DNA of 42,447 nucleotides, taken from positions 1-42,447 of the forward strand of contig JAFXTH010000017.1 of assembly GCA_017525035.1 (NCBI GenBank), read 5' to 3'. The notes below the pieces were generated by a model. That model had not been told where the DNA came from. It did no database searches and saw only the letters and a list, made by a program, of their open reading frames with translations. The translations under genes and the position numbers were made by a program. Shown in pieces: positions 33,723 through 41,784 of the stretch. The stretch's first letter is position 1. Every line of letters begins with the position of its first letter. The stretch is from Bacilli bacterium. Lineage in GTDB: Bacteria; Bacillota_I; Bacilli_A; RF39; UBA660.

Positions 33723-34157
33723 ATGAAAAAGTTTTTTAGTTTGTTATGTGTATTTGTTTTCGGTGCATTAGTTTTAACTGGATGCGGATCTAGCGGAAAT
33801 AAAATTGTTTGTACTGCTGAACAAAAAGACGAAGCAAGCGGACAATCTATGAAAAGTGAAATCGTTGCTAAATTAAAAGATGATAAGATTGATTCAGTTA
33901 GTGCAGAAATGACATTTGATAGTGAAGATGCAGCTAATCAATATTATTCAATTTTACAATTAGCAGAAGCTTTCATGGAAGAAGGAAAATCTTTAGATAT
34001 TTCTAAGAGCGGAAAAACTATCAAAATCGGTAACATGATGGATATGTTAAACTCTGAAGGAAATGAAGAAGAAGGCAAAGAAGCTTTCGATATTTCTAAG
34101 GCTACTAAAGAAGATTTCAAGAAATACGTTGAAGCTCAAGGTTATACTTGTAAATAA
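33723..34157 (+). CDS. Lipoprotein; first of three paralogous surface-domain proteins
   Basis: The protein has 144 residues. Signal peptide with lipobox LTGC at about residues 18-21. The mature domain starts KIVCTAEQ and ends AQGYTCK, with EMTFDSEDAANQYYSILQLAEAFMEEG in the middle (read in parts). The pattern and both Cys recur in the two following genes, so the Cys probably form a disulfide closing the domain. Function is unknown. It has its own terminator. Confidence 0.85.
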   Translation: MKKFFSLLCVFVFGALVLTGCGSSGNKIVCTAEQKDEASGQSMKSEIVAKLKDDKIDSVSAEMTFDSEDAANQYYSILQLAEAFMEEGKSLDISKSGKTIKIGNMMDMLNSEGNEEEGKEAFDISKATKEDFKKYVEAQGYTCK

Positions 34158-34160
34158 TGA

Positions 34161-34188
34161 AAAAAAGAACTGAAAAGTTCTTTTTTTT
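34161..34188 (+). terminator. Rho-independent terminator
   Basis: AAAAAAGAACT (34161-34171) pairs with AGTTCTTTTTT (34176-34186), GAAA loop, long T run. Confidence 0.9.
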
Positions 34189-34235
34189 ATTTAATTATAT
34201 GATAGAATATATATTATAGAAGGTAGGTAGATAAA

Positions 34236-34916
34236 ATGACGTGTCCAAATTGTGGAAAAGAAATATTAGAAGGAATTAAATTTTGTGATGGATGTGGAGC
34301 ACACTTAGAAGGATTACAACAACCAGTTGTACAACCTCCAATTGAAGAACCTCCAAAACAAGGAAAGGGAATGTTAGTACTTGTTATTATAATGGCTATT
34401 ATTATTTTAGCAGGTATTGGATTTGGCGTTTGGTATTTTGCTTTAAGAGGTAATTCAGACGGTGGAAACAATACTACTAATAATACAGTAGAAAATAATA
34501 CAAACACAAATACAAACACAAATACAAATACAAATACTAATACTAATACTAATGGAAATACAATCGTTGATAATGGAGAAAGAATAGTTTGTAAAGGTAA
34601 AGAAACTGGAGATGACGGTGAAGAAATCGAAGTTGAATTATTAGCAATTTATACTAATGGTAAAGCAAGTAAGATATCTCAAACTATGACATTCCCTACA
34701 GCAGAAGCAGCATCTCAATATGGTGCAATATTACAATTAGCTGAAAGCTTTATGGAAGAAGGTATTTCATTAGGTGTTACAGTAAGTGGTAACAAAGTTA
34801 CTGTTGCAAATATGCTTGAAGCAGCAGCAGTAGGAGAAAGTGAATTTGATTTCGTTAATGGTTCTATGGAAGAGCTAAAGGCATATGCAGAAAGTCAAAA
34901 TTACACATGTAGTTAA
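34236..34916 (+). CDS. Zinc-ribbon, one-TM protein with the shared extracellular domain (paralogue 2)
   Basis: The protein has 226 residues. An N-terminal cytoplasmic zinc ribbon (MTCPNCGKEI ... FCDGCGAHL) is followed by a Pro/Gln-rich linker, one helix at about 47-70 (MLVLVIIMAIIILAGIGFG), an Asn-Thr repeat linker and the same domain as the preceding lipoprotein (ERIVCKGKE to QNYTCS, with the EEAMEEG-like QLAESFMEEG). No signal peptide is present; it is an N-in, C-out protein. Zinc-ribbon-plus-TM starts are common in Firmicutes-like surface proteins. No catalytic motif is seen. Confidence 0.85.
   Translation: MTCPNCGKEILEGIKFCDGCGAHLEGLQQPVVQPPIEEPPKQGKGMLVLVIIMAIIILAGIGFGVWYFALRGNSDGGNNTTNNTVENNTNTNTNTNTNTNTNTNTNGNTIVDNGERIVCKGKETGDDGEEIEVELLAIYTNGKASKISQTMTFPTAEAASQYGAILQLAESFMEEGISLGVTVSGNKVTVANMLEAAAVGESEFDFVNGSMEELKAYAESQNYTCS
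34497..34558 (+). repeat. In-frame Asn-Thr repeat (AAYACN hexamers)
   Basis: Ten or so consecutive six-base units encode Asn-Thr in the linker after the membrane helix. Units differ mostly at third positions (aacaca, aatact). Gain or loss of units would leave the frame intact and change linker length. It is low-complexity coding sequence and not a CRISPR array. Confidence 0.85.
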
Positions 34917-34921
34917 TTATT

Positions 34922-34950
34922 AAAAAGAACTAAAAAAGTTCTTTTTTTTT
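34922..34950 (+). terminator. Rho-independent terminator
   Basis: AAAGAACT (34924-34931) pairs with AGTTCTTT (34937-34944), then T. Confidence 0.88.
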
Positions 34951-34995
34951 GTTACGTATTATGTTAAAATTATGATAGAAAGTAGGGAAGATAAA

Positions 34996-35736
34996 ATGAA
35001 GTGTTCAAATTGCGGAAAAGATTTAGCAGAAGGAAATTTATTTTGTGATGGATGTGGTGCTAAAGTAGTAGCTGAACAACCAGTTCAAGCTCCTGTTCAA
35101 CCAGTAGCACAACCAATGCCACAACAACCATATTATGGTTATCCACAACCACCAAAAAAGGGAAAAGGAATGCTAATACTTGTTATTATAATGGCTATCA
35201 TTATTTTAGCAGGTGTAGGATTTGGTATATGGTACTTTGCTCTTAGAGGTGATGATAAGGGTGGAAATAATACTAATGGAAATGGAAGCGGAAATGGTAA
35301 TACTGTTGTAAATGACAACAATGTTAATACAAATACTAATAATACAGTTGAACCAAGTTCTCAAAAGCTTGTATGTACTCAAAGTCAAACAAGTCCTGTT
35401 CAAGGATATAATATTAAGATTGAACAAGAATTAACAGTAGGATTCATAACTGGAAAGATTAATGATGCAAACTTAATCGTAGTAGTTACTATACCTGATG
35501 ATTTATATGAACTAATGAAAACTGAAGGAGACGTTGAGACTCAAATGCTTTACTTTGAAGAACAATTAAAGACATCATTTAGCGCATCATTTGGAACAGC
35601 TGTTAAGAATATGACAGCAAGTCATACTGGAAAAGTTGTTACAATTAAACTTGAAATTGATGTAACTCAAGCTGGAACAGAAACATTTGATGATACTAAA
35701 TCTTACTTCGAAGCAGAAGGATATACTTGTAGATAA
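34996..35736 (+). CDS. Zinc-ribbon, one-TM protein with the shared extracellular domain (paralogue 3)
   Basis: The protein has 246 residues from ATG 34996; ATG 34972 is in frame but has no site, while AGGGAAG precedes 34996. It has the same plan as the preceding gene: zinc ribbon (CSNCGKDL ... FCDGCGAKV), a longer Pro/Gln linker (QPMPQQPYYGYPQPP), a nearly identical membrane helix, an Asn/Gly linker, then a domain starting QKLVCTQSQ and ending EGYTCR. The domain is about 20 residues longer and more diverged. Function unknown. Confidence 0.85.
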   Translation: MKCSNCGKDLAEGNLFCDGCGAKVVAEQPVQAPVQPVAQPMPQQPYYGYPQPPKKGKGMLILVIIMAIIILAGVGFGIWYFALRGDDKGGNNTNGNGSGNGNTVVNDNNVNTNTNNTVEPSSQKLVCTQSQTSPVQGYNIKIEQELTVGFITGKINDANLIVVVTIPDDLYELMKTEGDVETQMLYFEEQLKTSFSASFGTAVKNMTASHTGKVVTIKLEIDVTQAGTETFDDTKSYFEAEGYTCR

Positions 35737-35738
35737 TA

Positions 35739-35765
35739 AAATACCTCGAATGAGGTATTTTTTTG
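35739..35765 (+). terminator. Rho-independent terminator
   Basis: AAATACCTC (35739-35747) pairs with GAGGTATTT (35752-35760), GAAT loop, T run. Confidence 0.92.
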
Positions 35766-35766
35766 T

Positions 35767-35795
35767 TTGACAAAAACTTGTTTCACTATTAGTAT
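35767..35795 (+). promoter_or_regulatory. Sigma-A promoter of queH
   Basis: TTGACA (35767-35772), 17 bases, TAGTAT (35790-35795), directly after the preceding terminator. Confidence 0.8.
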
Positions 35796-35812
35796 TTTAA
35801 TTGGTGATTGAT

Positions 35813-36430
35813 ATGAATTATCAAATAGTTTTAGACAATACTTTAAAAGAAATTATAGAGAGTGGTAAAAGGCCAAAATTGTTACTACATGTTTGCTGTG
35901 CACCGTGTTCTAGTTATGTTTTAGAATATTTAAACAAATACTTTGATATTACTGTCTTTTATTACAATCCTAATATATCTAGTGAAGAAGAATATAATAA
36001 AAGATTATCTGAAGAAAAAAGATTTGTTAGTGAATTTAAATTTGATAATCCGGTAAAAGAAGTAATTAATGGCAAGTACGATAATGCTGTTTTTGAAGAG
36101 ATGATTAAAGGATTAGAAAACGAAAAAGAAGGCGGAGCAAGATGTTTTAAGTGTTATAGATTAAGACTTGAAGAAAGTGCTAAGTATGCTAAAGATAATG
36201 ACTTCGATTACTTTACTACAACACTTACTATAAGCCCTTATAAAAATGCACAAAAGCTAAATGAGATAGGTAAAGAATTATCAGATATATATGGTATTAA
36301 ATATTTATTTTCTGACTTTAAAAAGAAAAATGGTTATAAAAGAAGCATAGAATTATCTCATGAATATAATTTATATCGCCAAGATTATTGTGGTTGTGTT
36401 TATTCCGTTAGAAATAAAATTGAAGAGTAG
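35813..36430 (+). CDS. queH: Epoxyqueuosine reductase QueH
   Basis: A 205-residue protein of the QueH (DUF208) family, which reduces epoxyqueuosine to queuosine in the tRNA anticodon and replaces QueG in many anaerobes. The Cys pairs are HVCCAPCSS near residue 23, GARCFKCYRLR near 110 and a C-terminal DYCGCVYS; these bind Fe-S and zinc or iron. TTTLTISPYKN is a family segment. ATG 35813 follows TTGGTGAT; the TTG 35801 overlaps that site. It is nine bases before the MBL gene. Confidence 0.94.
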   Translation: MNYQIVLDNTLKEIIESGKRPKLLLHVCCAPCSSYVLEYLNKYFDITVFYYNPNISSEEEYNKRLSEEKRFVSEFKFDNPVKEVINGKYDNAVFEEMIKGLENEKEGGARCFKCYRLRLEESAKYAKDNDFDYFTTTLTISPYKNAQKLNEIGKELSDIYGIKYLFSDFKKKNGYKRSIELSHEYNLYRQDYCGCVYSVRNKIEE

Positions 36431-36439
36431 TGTGATTAT

Positions 36440-36964
36440 ATGAAGGTAAATATTATTAAAAATGGGGTTTTAGAAGAGAATTGTTATGTTTTAGAAGAAG
36501 ATAATAAATTCTTAATAATTGATCCAGGTAGTGAATTTAATAAGATTAAAGAAGTAATTAATGGAGAAGTTTTAGGAGTATTAATAACACATAGACATTT
36601 TGATCATATAGGGGCATTAGAACAATGTTTAAAAGAGTATAGATGTGCTATATATGATAGAGGAAGTACTAATGAAGAAACATATAATGCTTTTCCATTT
36701 TCCTTTAATGTAATTTACACTCCAGGTCATACAATGGATTCAATTTGTTTTTACTTTTATAAAGATAAGGTTATGTTTGTAGGAGACTTTATTTTTAAAG
36801 ATAGTATAGGAAGATGTGATTTAGAAGGTGGAAACATATCTTTAATGAAGGAATCAATTGAAAAAATTAAGAAATACGATGATGATATAACTATATATCC
36901 AGGACATGGTGAGTTTACAACACTTGGAAGAGAAAAATTAGAAAATTACTATTTTAATAAATAA
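36440..36964 (+). CDS. Metallo-beta-lactamase-fold hydrolase (glyoxalase II-like)
   Basis: The protein has 174 residues and the MBL motif THRHFDHIGAL (HxHxDH) near 51, IYTPGHTMDSICF, FVGDFIFKDSIGRCDL (metal Asp) and a final IYPGHGEFTTLGRE (metal His). This short form resembles YcbL/glyoxalase II-like thioester hydrolases. The substrate is unknown. It is probably cotranscribed with queH. Confidence 0.9.
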   Translation: MKVNIIKNGVLEENCYVLEEDNKFLIIDPGSEFNKIKEVINGEVLGVLITHRHFDHIGALEQCLKEYRCAIYDRGSTNEETYNAFPFSFNVIYTPGHTMDSICFYFYKDKVMFVGDFIFKDSIGRCDLEGGNISLMKESIEKIKKYDDDITIYPGHGEFTTLGREKLENYYFNK

Positions 36965-37000
36965 AAATATGTTATTCTTTATATAGTAGAGGTGATGTGT

Positions 37001-37303
37001 ATGCCAATAGATTTGATTATTATTTTAATTCTATTGATATTAGTTGTATTTATTTACAGAAAGTTTTCTAGTTTTATTTATTCAATCGTTATAATTGACT
37101 TATTCTTTAGAATAGTTGATTATGTAATATCTCGTCTTCCAGGAATGAGTGAGTTGGATAATTATTTGCCAGATAGTATTCCTGGTGTAATGGCTAAGTA
37201 TACTGAAAGTACTTTATATGATATCTTAGAATGGATATATGTAGGTATATATGCAATATTCTTAGGATACATAATTGTATATTTTATTCATAAAAGAAAA
37301 TAG
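37001..37303 (+). CDS. Small membrane protein of unknown function
   Basis: The protein has 100 residues from ATG 37001, six bases after GAGGTG. Two or three hydrophobic segments lie at about 4-24, 28-42 and 72-96, separated by a loop with LPGMSELDNYLPDSIPG. It ends in HKRK, so the C-terminus is probably cytoplasmic. No family is recognised. The stop codon is inside the following terminator stem. Confidence 0.7.
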   Translation: MPIDLIIILILLILVVFIYRKFSSFIYSIVIIDLFFRIVDYVISRLPGMSELDNYLPDSIPGVMAKYTESTLYDILEWIYVGIYAIFLGYIIVYFIHKRK

Positions 37304-37320
37304 CTAAAAGCTATTTTTTT
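37298..37320 (+). terminator. Rho-independent terminator
   Basis: AAATAGCT (37298-37305) pairs with AGCTATTT (37309-37316), a three-base loop, then T. Confidence 0.82.
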
Positions 37321-37322
37321 AC

Positions 37323-37351
37323 TTGAAATTATTAATATTTTGTACTATAAT
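37323..37351 (+). promoter_or_regulatory. Sigma-A promoter of the rimP-nusA-infB operon
   Basis: TTGAAA (37323-37328), 17 bases, TATAAT (37346-37351). Confidence 0.85.
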
Positions 37352-37365
37352 ACATTTAGCAACTG

Positions 37366-37388
37366 GGTGGAAGCATAAAGCTTTCACC
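37366..37388 (+). promoter_or_regulatory. Leader hairpin ahead of rimP
   Basis: A nine-pair stem, GGTGGAAGC (37366-37374) with GCTTTCACC (37380-37388), begins about eight bases after the predicted transcription start. A comparable hairpin is often found ahead of rimP in Firmicutes. There is no strong T run, so it may stabilise the messenger or act in control rather than terminate. Confidence 0.6.
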
Positions 37389-37414
37389 TTTTATGTTAGT
37401 TAGAGGTGATAAAA

Positions 37415-37672
37415 GTGAAAGAAGATATAGTAAAACTAGTTGGTAATAAGCTTGATGAATTAAAGGTCTATATTTTTGATGTAATTGAAGAAAAAGAAGG
37501 AAAAGATAATTATTTAAGAGTTGTGATTGATAGTTATGATAAAGATGATATCATCAATATTGATAGAGTTGTTGAAGCAACAAAGATTATTGATCCAATA
37601 CTTGAAAAGGCTGATTTAATTAAAGGTGAATATATACTTGATGTATATGCAAAATCAAAGGGAGATGAATAA
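37415..37672 (+). CDS. rimP: RimP, N-terminal domain only
   Basis: The protein has 85 residues from GTG 37415 (site AGAGGTGAT). It matches the N-terminal RimP domain: DIVKLVGNKLDEL, FDVIEEKEGKDNYLRVVID, IINIDRVVEATKIIDPILE and YILDVYAKSKG, where the family usually reads YxLEVSSPG. The usual length is about 150, and the C-terminal SH3-like domain is absent. nusA starts one base after the stop, so no lost frame remains. RimP matures the 30S subunit; a one-domain form may still bind S12. Position before nusA supports the identity. Confidence 0.82.
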   Translation: MKEDIVKLVGNKLDELKVYIFDVIEEKEGKDNYLRVVIDSYDKDDIINIDRVVEATKIIDPILEKADLIKGEYILDVYAKSKGDE

Positions 37673-37673
37673 A

Positions 37674-38795
37674 ATGAATGGAAAAGAATTTATAAAAGCA
37701 GTAGATGCAATTGTTAAAGAAAAAGGAATTGATAGAGAAGTAGTATTCGAATCAATGGAACTTGCTCTTGCAACAGCATATAAAAAGAATTTTAATTCTC
37801 TAACTAATTCAAAGATATTAATTGATAGAGAAACAGGAGATATTAAAGTATATTCATATAAAACAGTTGTACCAGATGAAATGGCAACTGATGAATATTT
37901 AGATAGCTTAGATGATGATGACGAAAATGCAGTAGAATTTAATCCAAATTATCATATAACTTTAACTGATGCTAGAAAACAAGATAAGTCACTTAAGATT
38001 GGAGATACTATTGATACTGAAGTTACTCCAAAAGACTTTGGACGTGTAGCAGCATCAACTGCAAAGCAAGTTATTGTACAAAAAATAAGAGAAGCTGAAA
38101 GAAATTCATTAGTAGAAGAATATGGTGATAAACAAGATGAATTACTTGTTGGTACTGTTGAACTTGAAGACGTTGATAACTATTTCATTAATCTTGGAAG
38201 AAGTAATGGTATATTACCTAAGAAAGAATGTATTCCAGGTGAAACTATTGAAATGGGAAAACAAATTAAAGTTTATGTAAGTAAAGTAGACAACAGTGGT
38301 AAAGGATTATTCATTCTATTATCAAGAAATCATTATGGATTCTTAAAAAGATTATTCGAGTTAGAAATACCTGAATTATCTGAAGGTTCTGTACTTATCT
38401 ACAGTGTAGCAAGAGATGCTGGAAGTAGAAGTAAAGTAGCAGTATATTCTGAAAACCCTAATATTGACCCAATTGGAGCATGTATTGGTGAAAAGAAGAG
38501 CAGAATTATGAGAATCATAGAAGAATTAAATGGAGAAAAAGTGGACATAGTAAAATATGATAAGGATCCAGCAGTATTTATTGCTAACGCATTATCACCT
38601 GCTAAAAACTTACATGTTGTAATTACTGATCCAAAGAAACAAGAAGCAATCGTTGTAGTAGATGATGAAGACTTCTCATTAGCAATTGGTAAAAAAGGAC
38701 AAAATGCTCGTTTAGCAAGTAAATTAACTCATTACAAAATAGATATTAAGAAAACTGAACAAGCAAGAGAAATGGGAATTAATTTTAGAAATTAG
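37674..38795 (+). CDS. nusA: Transcription termination/antitermination factor NusA
   Basis: The protein has 373 residues, started at ATG 37674 after GGGAGATG; the open frame extends upstream into rimP but only this start has a site. N-terminal RNA-polymerase-binding domain (GKEFIKAVDAIVKEKGIDREVVFESMELAL), S1 domain (about 135-200), KH1 with IDPIGACIGEKKSRI, KH2 with FSLAIGKKGQNARLAS. No C-terminal acidic repeats, as usual in Firmicutes. It modulates pausing and hairpin termination. Confidence 0.97.
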   Translation: MNGKEFIKAVDAIVKEKGIDREVVFESMELALATAYKKNFNSLTNSKILIDRETGDIKVYSYKTVVPDEMATDEYLDSLDDDDENAVEFNPNYHITLTDARKQDKSLKIGDTIDTEVTPKDFGRVAASTAKQVIVQKIREAERNSLVEEYGDKQDELLVGTVELEDVDNYFINLGRSNGILPKKECIPGETIEMGKQIKVYVSKVDNSGKGLFILLSRNHYGFLKRLFELEIPELSEGSVLIYSVARDAGSRSKVAVYSENPNIDPIGACIGEKKSRIMRIIEELNGEKVDIVKYDKDPAVFIANALSPAKNLHVVITDPKKQEAIVVVDDEDFSLAIGKKGQNARLASKLTHYKIDIKKTEQAREMGINFRN

Positions 38796-38803
38796 GTGAT
38801 ATT

Positions 38804-39067
38804 TTGAAAGAAAAAAAGATACCACTAAGATCATGTGTCATTACCCGTGAAAAGTTTCCAAAGAAAGAACTTTTAAGAGTTGTTAGAACTCCAGAAGGTG
38901 AAGTTAAGTTAGATTTAACAGGAAAGATGAATGGACATGGTGCATATATTAAAAAAGATAAAGATGTTATAGAAAAAGCAATGAAGAATAAAGCTCTTGA
39001 TAAATATTTAGAGACTACTATTAGTGAAGATGTTTATCAAGAAATGATTAATTCCTTGGAGGTGTAA
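38804..39067 (+). CDS. rnpM: YlxR/RnpM (DUF448) RNA-binding protein
   Basis: The protein has 87 residues with TTG start 38804 after AGGTGAT. The N-terminus [28 protein letters not shown] is the family signature, followed by [12 protein letters not shown]. In Bacillus subtilis the protein modulates RNase P. It lies between nusA and comEB in the operon. Confidence 0.93.
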   Translation: MKEKKIPLRSCVITREKFPKKELLRVVRTPEGEVKLDLTGKMNGHGAYIKKDKDVIEKAMKNKALDKYLETTISEDVYQEMINSLEV

Positions 39068-39069
39068 TT

Positions 39070-39537
39070 ATGGCAGATAAAAAAGAAGAAAGACCTAGTT
39101 GGGATGAATACTTTACTGAAATAGCTAAATTAGTTGCTACAAGAAGTAACTGTGTTTCAAGAAAAGTTGGTGCAGTAATTACTGTTGATAATCAGATCAT
39201 TGCAACAGGTTATAATGGAGCCCCTAAAGGACTACATCATTGTATAGATGCTGGAGGTTGTTTAAGAAAGTTAAATAAAATACCTTCTGGTACTAGACAA
39301 GAAGTATGTAGAGCAGCACATGCTGAGCAAAACGCTATAATAAGTGCGGCAGTTAAAGGAGTAAGTATTAAAGGTGGAACATTATATGTTAATACTTATC
39401 CATGCTCAATATGTACTAGAATGCTTATAAATGCTGAGATAAAGAGGATAGTATATGATAGCGATTATAGCGATCCGCTTTCTAAAGAAATGTTGGACGA
39501 AAGTGGAATAGAAATAGTTAAATTTGAAAAAAAATAG
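39070..39537 (+). CDS. comEB: dCMP deaminase (ComEB-like)
   Basis: The protein has 155 residues. The zinc deaminase motifs are AAHAEQNAI (HAE) and [10 protein letters not shown] (PCxxC); the N-terminal [21 protein letters not shown] and [21 protein letters not shown] are typical of dCMP deaminases, which supply dUMP. It sits in the slot where ylxQ (L7Ae-like) is usual in nusA-infB operons. Confidence 0.93.
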   Translation: MADKKEERPSWDEYFTEIAKLVATRSNCVSRKVGAVITVDNQIIATGYNGAPKGLHHCIDAGGCLRKLNKIPSGTRQEVCRAAHAEQNAIISAAVKGVSIKGGTLYVNTYPCSICTRMLINAEIKRIVYDSDYSDPLSKEMLDESGIEIVKFEKK

Positions 39538-39556
39538 AAAGTGTAGGTGATAAATT

Positions 39557-41698
39557 ATGATGAGTGTTTTAGAATATGCTGACGACGTCAACAAATCGTT
39601 AGAAACAATTTATTCCTTATGTGATAAATTAGGTATTAAATATGATGATGAAAACTCATTATTAAGTGAAGATGATATAGTATTACTAGATGGAGAAATT
39701 GAATCTTTACATGATGAAGATGAAACTGAAGTTGAAAATGAAGCTTTACAAGAGATTTTAGAAGACGAAGTTTTAGAAGAACGTGTTGAAAAGATTATTA
39801 GTGATGCTAAGATCGATGTTGATAACACTACAAATAAGCAAAAATTAAAGAGTAAACAAGAACGTGCAGAAAGTTCTAAGGTGAAATTCCAAAAGGAAAG
39901 AAAAGAACTTTATAAACATAGAGAAAAGTTAATGACTAATGAAGAAGCAAAAGAAGATAATGTTGTTCTTTATAAAGAAGATATGACAGTTACTGATCTT
40001 GCTAATACATTAGGTGTTGCTACAACTGAAGTTATTAAAAAATTAATGAAACTTGGAGTTATGGCAAATGTTAATTATGCATTAACTTTTGAAGTTGCAG
40101 AGTTAGTTGTAATTGATTATGGAAAAGAATTAAAAGCTGCTGATACAAAAGATATTAGTAACTTTGAAAAATATGAAATTAACGATAGTGAAGAAAACTT
40201 AGTTAATCGTCCTCCAATAGTTACAGTTATGGGACATGTTGACCATGGTAAAACTTCACTACTTGATAAGATTAGACAAACTGATGTAGTATCAGGAGAA
40301 GCTGGTGGAATTACACAAGCAATTGGAGCATACCAAGTTGATTGTAATGGACAAAAGATAACATTTATTGATACTCCAGGACATGAGGCATTTACTGAAA
40401 TGAGAGCTCGTGGTGCTAGTGTAACTGACGTAGTAATTATTATAGTTGCAGCAGATGATGGTGTTAAACCACAAACTAAGGAAGCAATTGACCATGCTAA
40501 AGCAGCAAATGTTCCTATTATAGTTGCAATTAATAAGATTGATAAACCAGAAGCTAACGTAGAAAAGGTTATGACTGAACTTGCTGAATATGGTTTAACT
40601 CCAGAAGAATGGGGTGGAAGTACAATATTCAATAAGATTTCATGTAAGACTGGAGAAGGAATTGATAAACTTCTTGAAAATATCTTACTAGTTAGTGAAA
40701 TGGCTGAATTAAAAGCTAATCCATCAAGATATGCAATTGGTACTGTTATTGAATCAAGACTTGATAAGAAAACAGGTGTAGTTGCATCAGTGCTTGTTCA
40801 AAATGGAACATTAAGACTTGGAGATCCTGTTGTTGTAGGTACAGCATCAGGTAAGATTAGATCACTTAAAAATGATAAAGGAATAGAAATAACTGAAGCA
40901 TTACCTTCAATGCCTGTAGAAATTACTGGTATTAGTGAAGTTCCAACTGCTGGTGATAGATTCATGGCATTTGAAACAGAAAAACAAGCTAAGAGTATTG
41001 CTGATAGAAGAAAAGAAAGAAATAAACAAAAAGATACTAATAGATCAGGAATGACTTTAGATGATTTATTTGGAGCTATTCAAAGTGGTGTTAAAGAAAT
41101 TAATGTTGTATTAAAAACAGATGTTAACGGAAGCTTAGAAGCTATTAAACAAAGCTTATCTAAGATTAATGTAGATGGTGTTAAAGTAACAGTTATAAGA
41201 GGTGGAGTTGGAACTATTACTGAAAGTGATGTAGTTTTAGCTAATGCATCTCGTGCATTAATTATCGGATTTAATGTAAGACCAACATCATCAGTTATTG
41301 ACATAGCTAAAGAATACAATGTTGATATCAAATTATACGATATTATTTATAAGATGATTGAAGATATTGAAGCTGCTATGAAGGGTATGCTTGATCCTGA
41401 ATATGAAGAAGTAGTAATTGGAGAAGTTGAAGTAAGACAATTATTTAAATTCTCTAAAGTTGGTATTATTGCAGGAAGTTATGTTAAGTCAGGTATTGTT
41501 AAAAATGGTGCTAAAGCAAGAGTAATAAGAGATGGTATCGTACTTGCAAATACTACTATTAAGTCATTACAAAGAGAAAAAGATCAAGTTAAAGAAGTTC
41601 CAAAAGGAATGGAATGTGGAGTTACTTTAGATAATTATCAAGATATTAAAGAAAATGATATTATCGAGGTATATGAACTAAAAGAAATTAAAAGATAG
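39557..41698 (+). CDS. infB: Translation initiation factor IF-2
   Basis: The protein has 713 residues; starts ATG 39557 and 39560 are both possible after AGGTGAT. An acidic, charged N-terminal region of about 120 residues precedes the IF2-N domain (MTVTDLANTLGVATTEVIKKLMKLG, read in parts), then the GTPase with GHVDHGKTS, DTPGHEAFTEMRARG and NKIDKP, then domains II-III and the C-terminal fMet-tRNA-binding domain (VGIIAGSYVKSG). It is the last gene of the operon. Confidence 0.98.
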   Translation: MMSVLEYADDVNKSLETIYSLCDKLGIKYDDENSLLSEDDIVLLDGEIESLHDEDETEVENEALQEILEDEVLEERVEKIISDAKIDVDNTTNKQKLKSKQERAESSKVKFQKERKELYKHREKLMTNEEAKEDNVVLYKEDMTVTDLANTLGVATTEVIKKLMKLGVMANVNYALTFEVAELVVIDYGKELKAADTKDISNFEKYEINDSEENLVNRPPIVTVMGHVDHGKTSLLDKIRQTDVVSGEAGGITQAIGAYQVDCNGQKITFIDTPGHEAFTEMRARGASVTDVVIIIVAADDGVKPQTKEAIDHAKAANVPIIVAINKIDKPEANVEKVMTELAEYGLTPEEWGGSTIFNKISCKTGEGIDKLLENILLVSEMAELKANPSRYAIGTVIESRLDKKTGVVASVLVQNGTLRLGDPVVVGTASGKIRSLKNDKGIEITEALPSMPVEITGISEVPTAGDRFMAFETEKQAKSIADRRKERNKQKDTNRSGMTLDDLFGAIQSGVKEINVVLKTDVNGSLEAIKQSLSKINVDGVKVTVIRGGVGTITESDVVLANASRALIIGFNVRPTSSVIDIAKEYNVDIKLYDIIYKMIEDIEAAMKGMLDPEYEEVVIGEVEVRQLFKFSKVGIIAGSYVKSGIVKNGAKARVIRDGIVLANTTIKSLQREKDQVKEVPKGMECGVTLDNYQDIKENDIIEVYELKEIKR

Positions 41699-41702
41699 TA
41701 AA

Positions 41703-41732
41703 TAGCTTAGTTATAAACTAAGCTTTTATTTT
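41703..41732 (+). terminator. Rho-independent terminator
   Basis: AGCTTAGT and ACTAAGCT form an eight-pair stem with a TATAA loop (about 41704-41724), followed by a T-rich tail. It ends the rimP-infB operon. Confidence 0.87.
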
Positions 41733-41758
41733 ACAAAAATTTAATTTTGTGATATAAT
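41730..41758 (+). promoter_or_regulatory. Sigma-A promoter
   Basis: TTTACA (41730-41735), 17 bases, TATAAT (41753-41758), ahead of the partial gene at the window end. Confidence 0.85.
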
Positions 41759-41784
41759 AAGCAACTGTTTGAGGGGGAAAACAA

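Noticed and set aside
34497-34558. Short regular repeats as a CRISPR array
   Set aside because: The units are contiguous six-base codon pairs inside a reading frame, with no spacers and no Cas genes.
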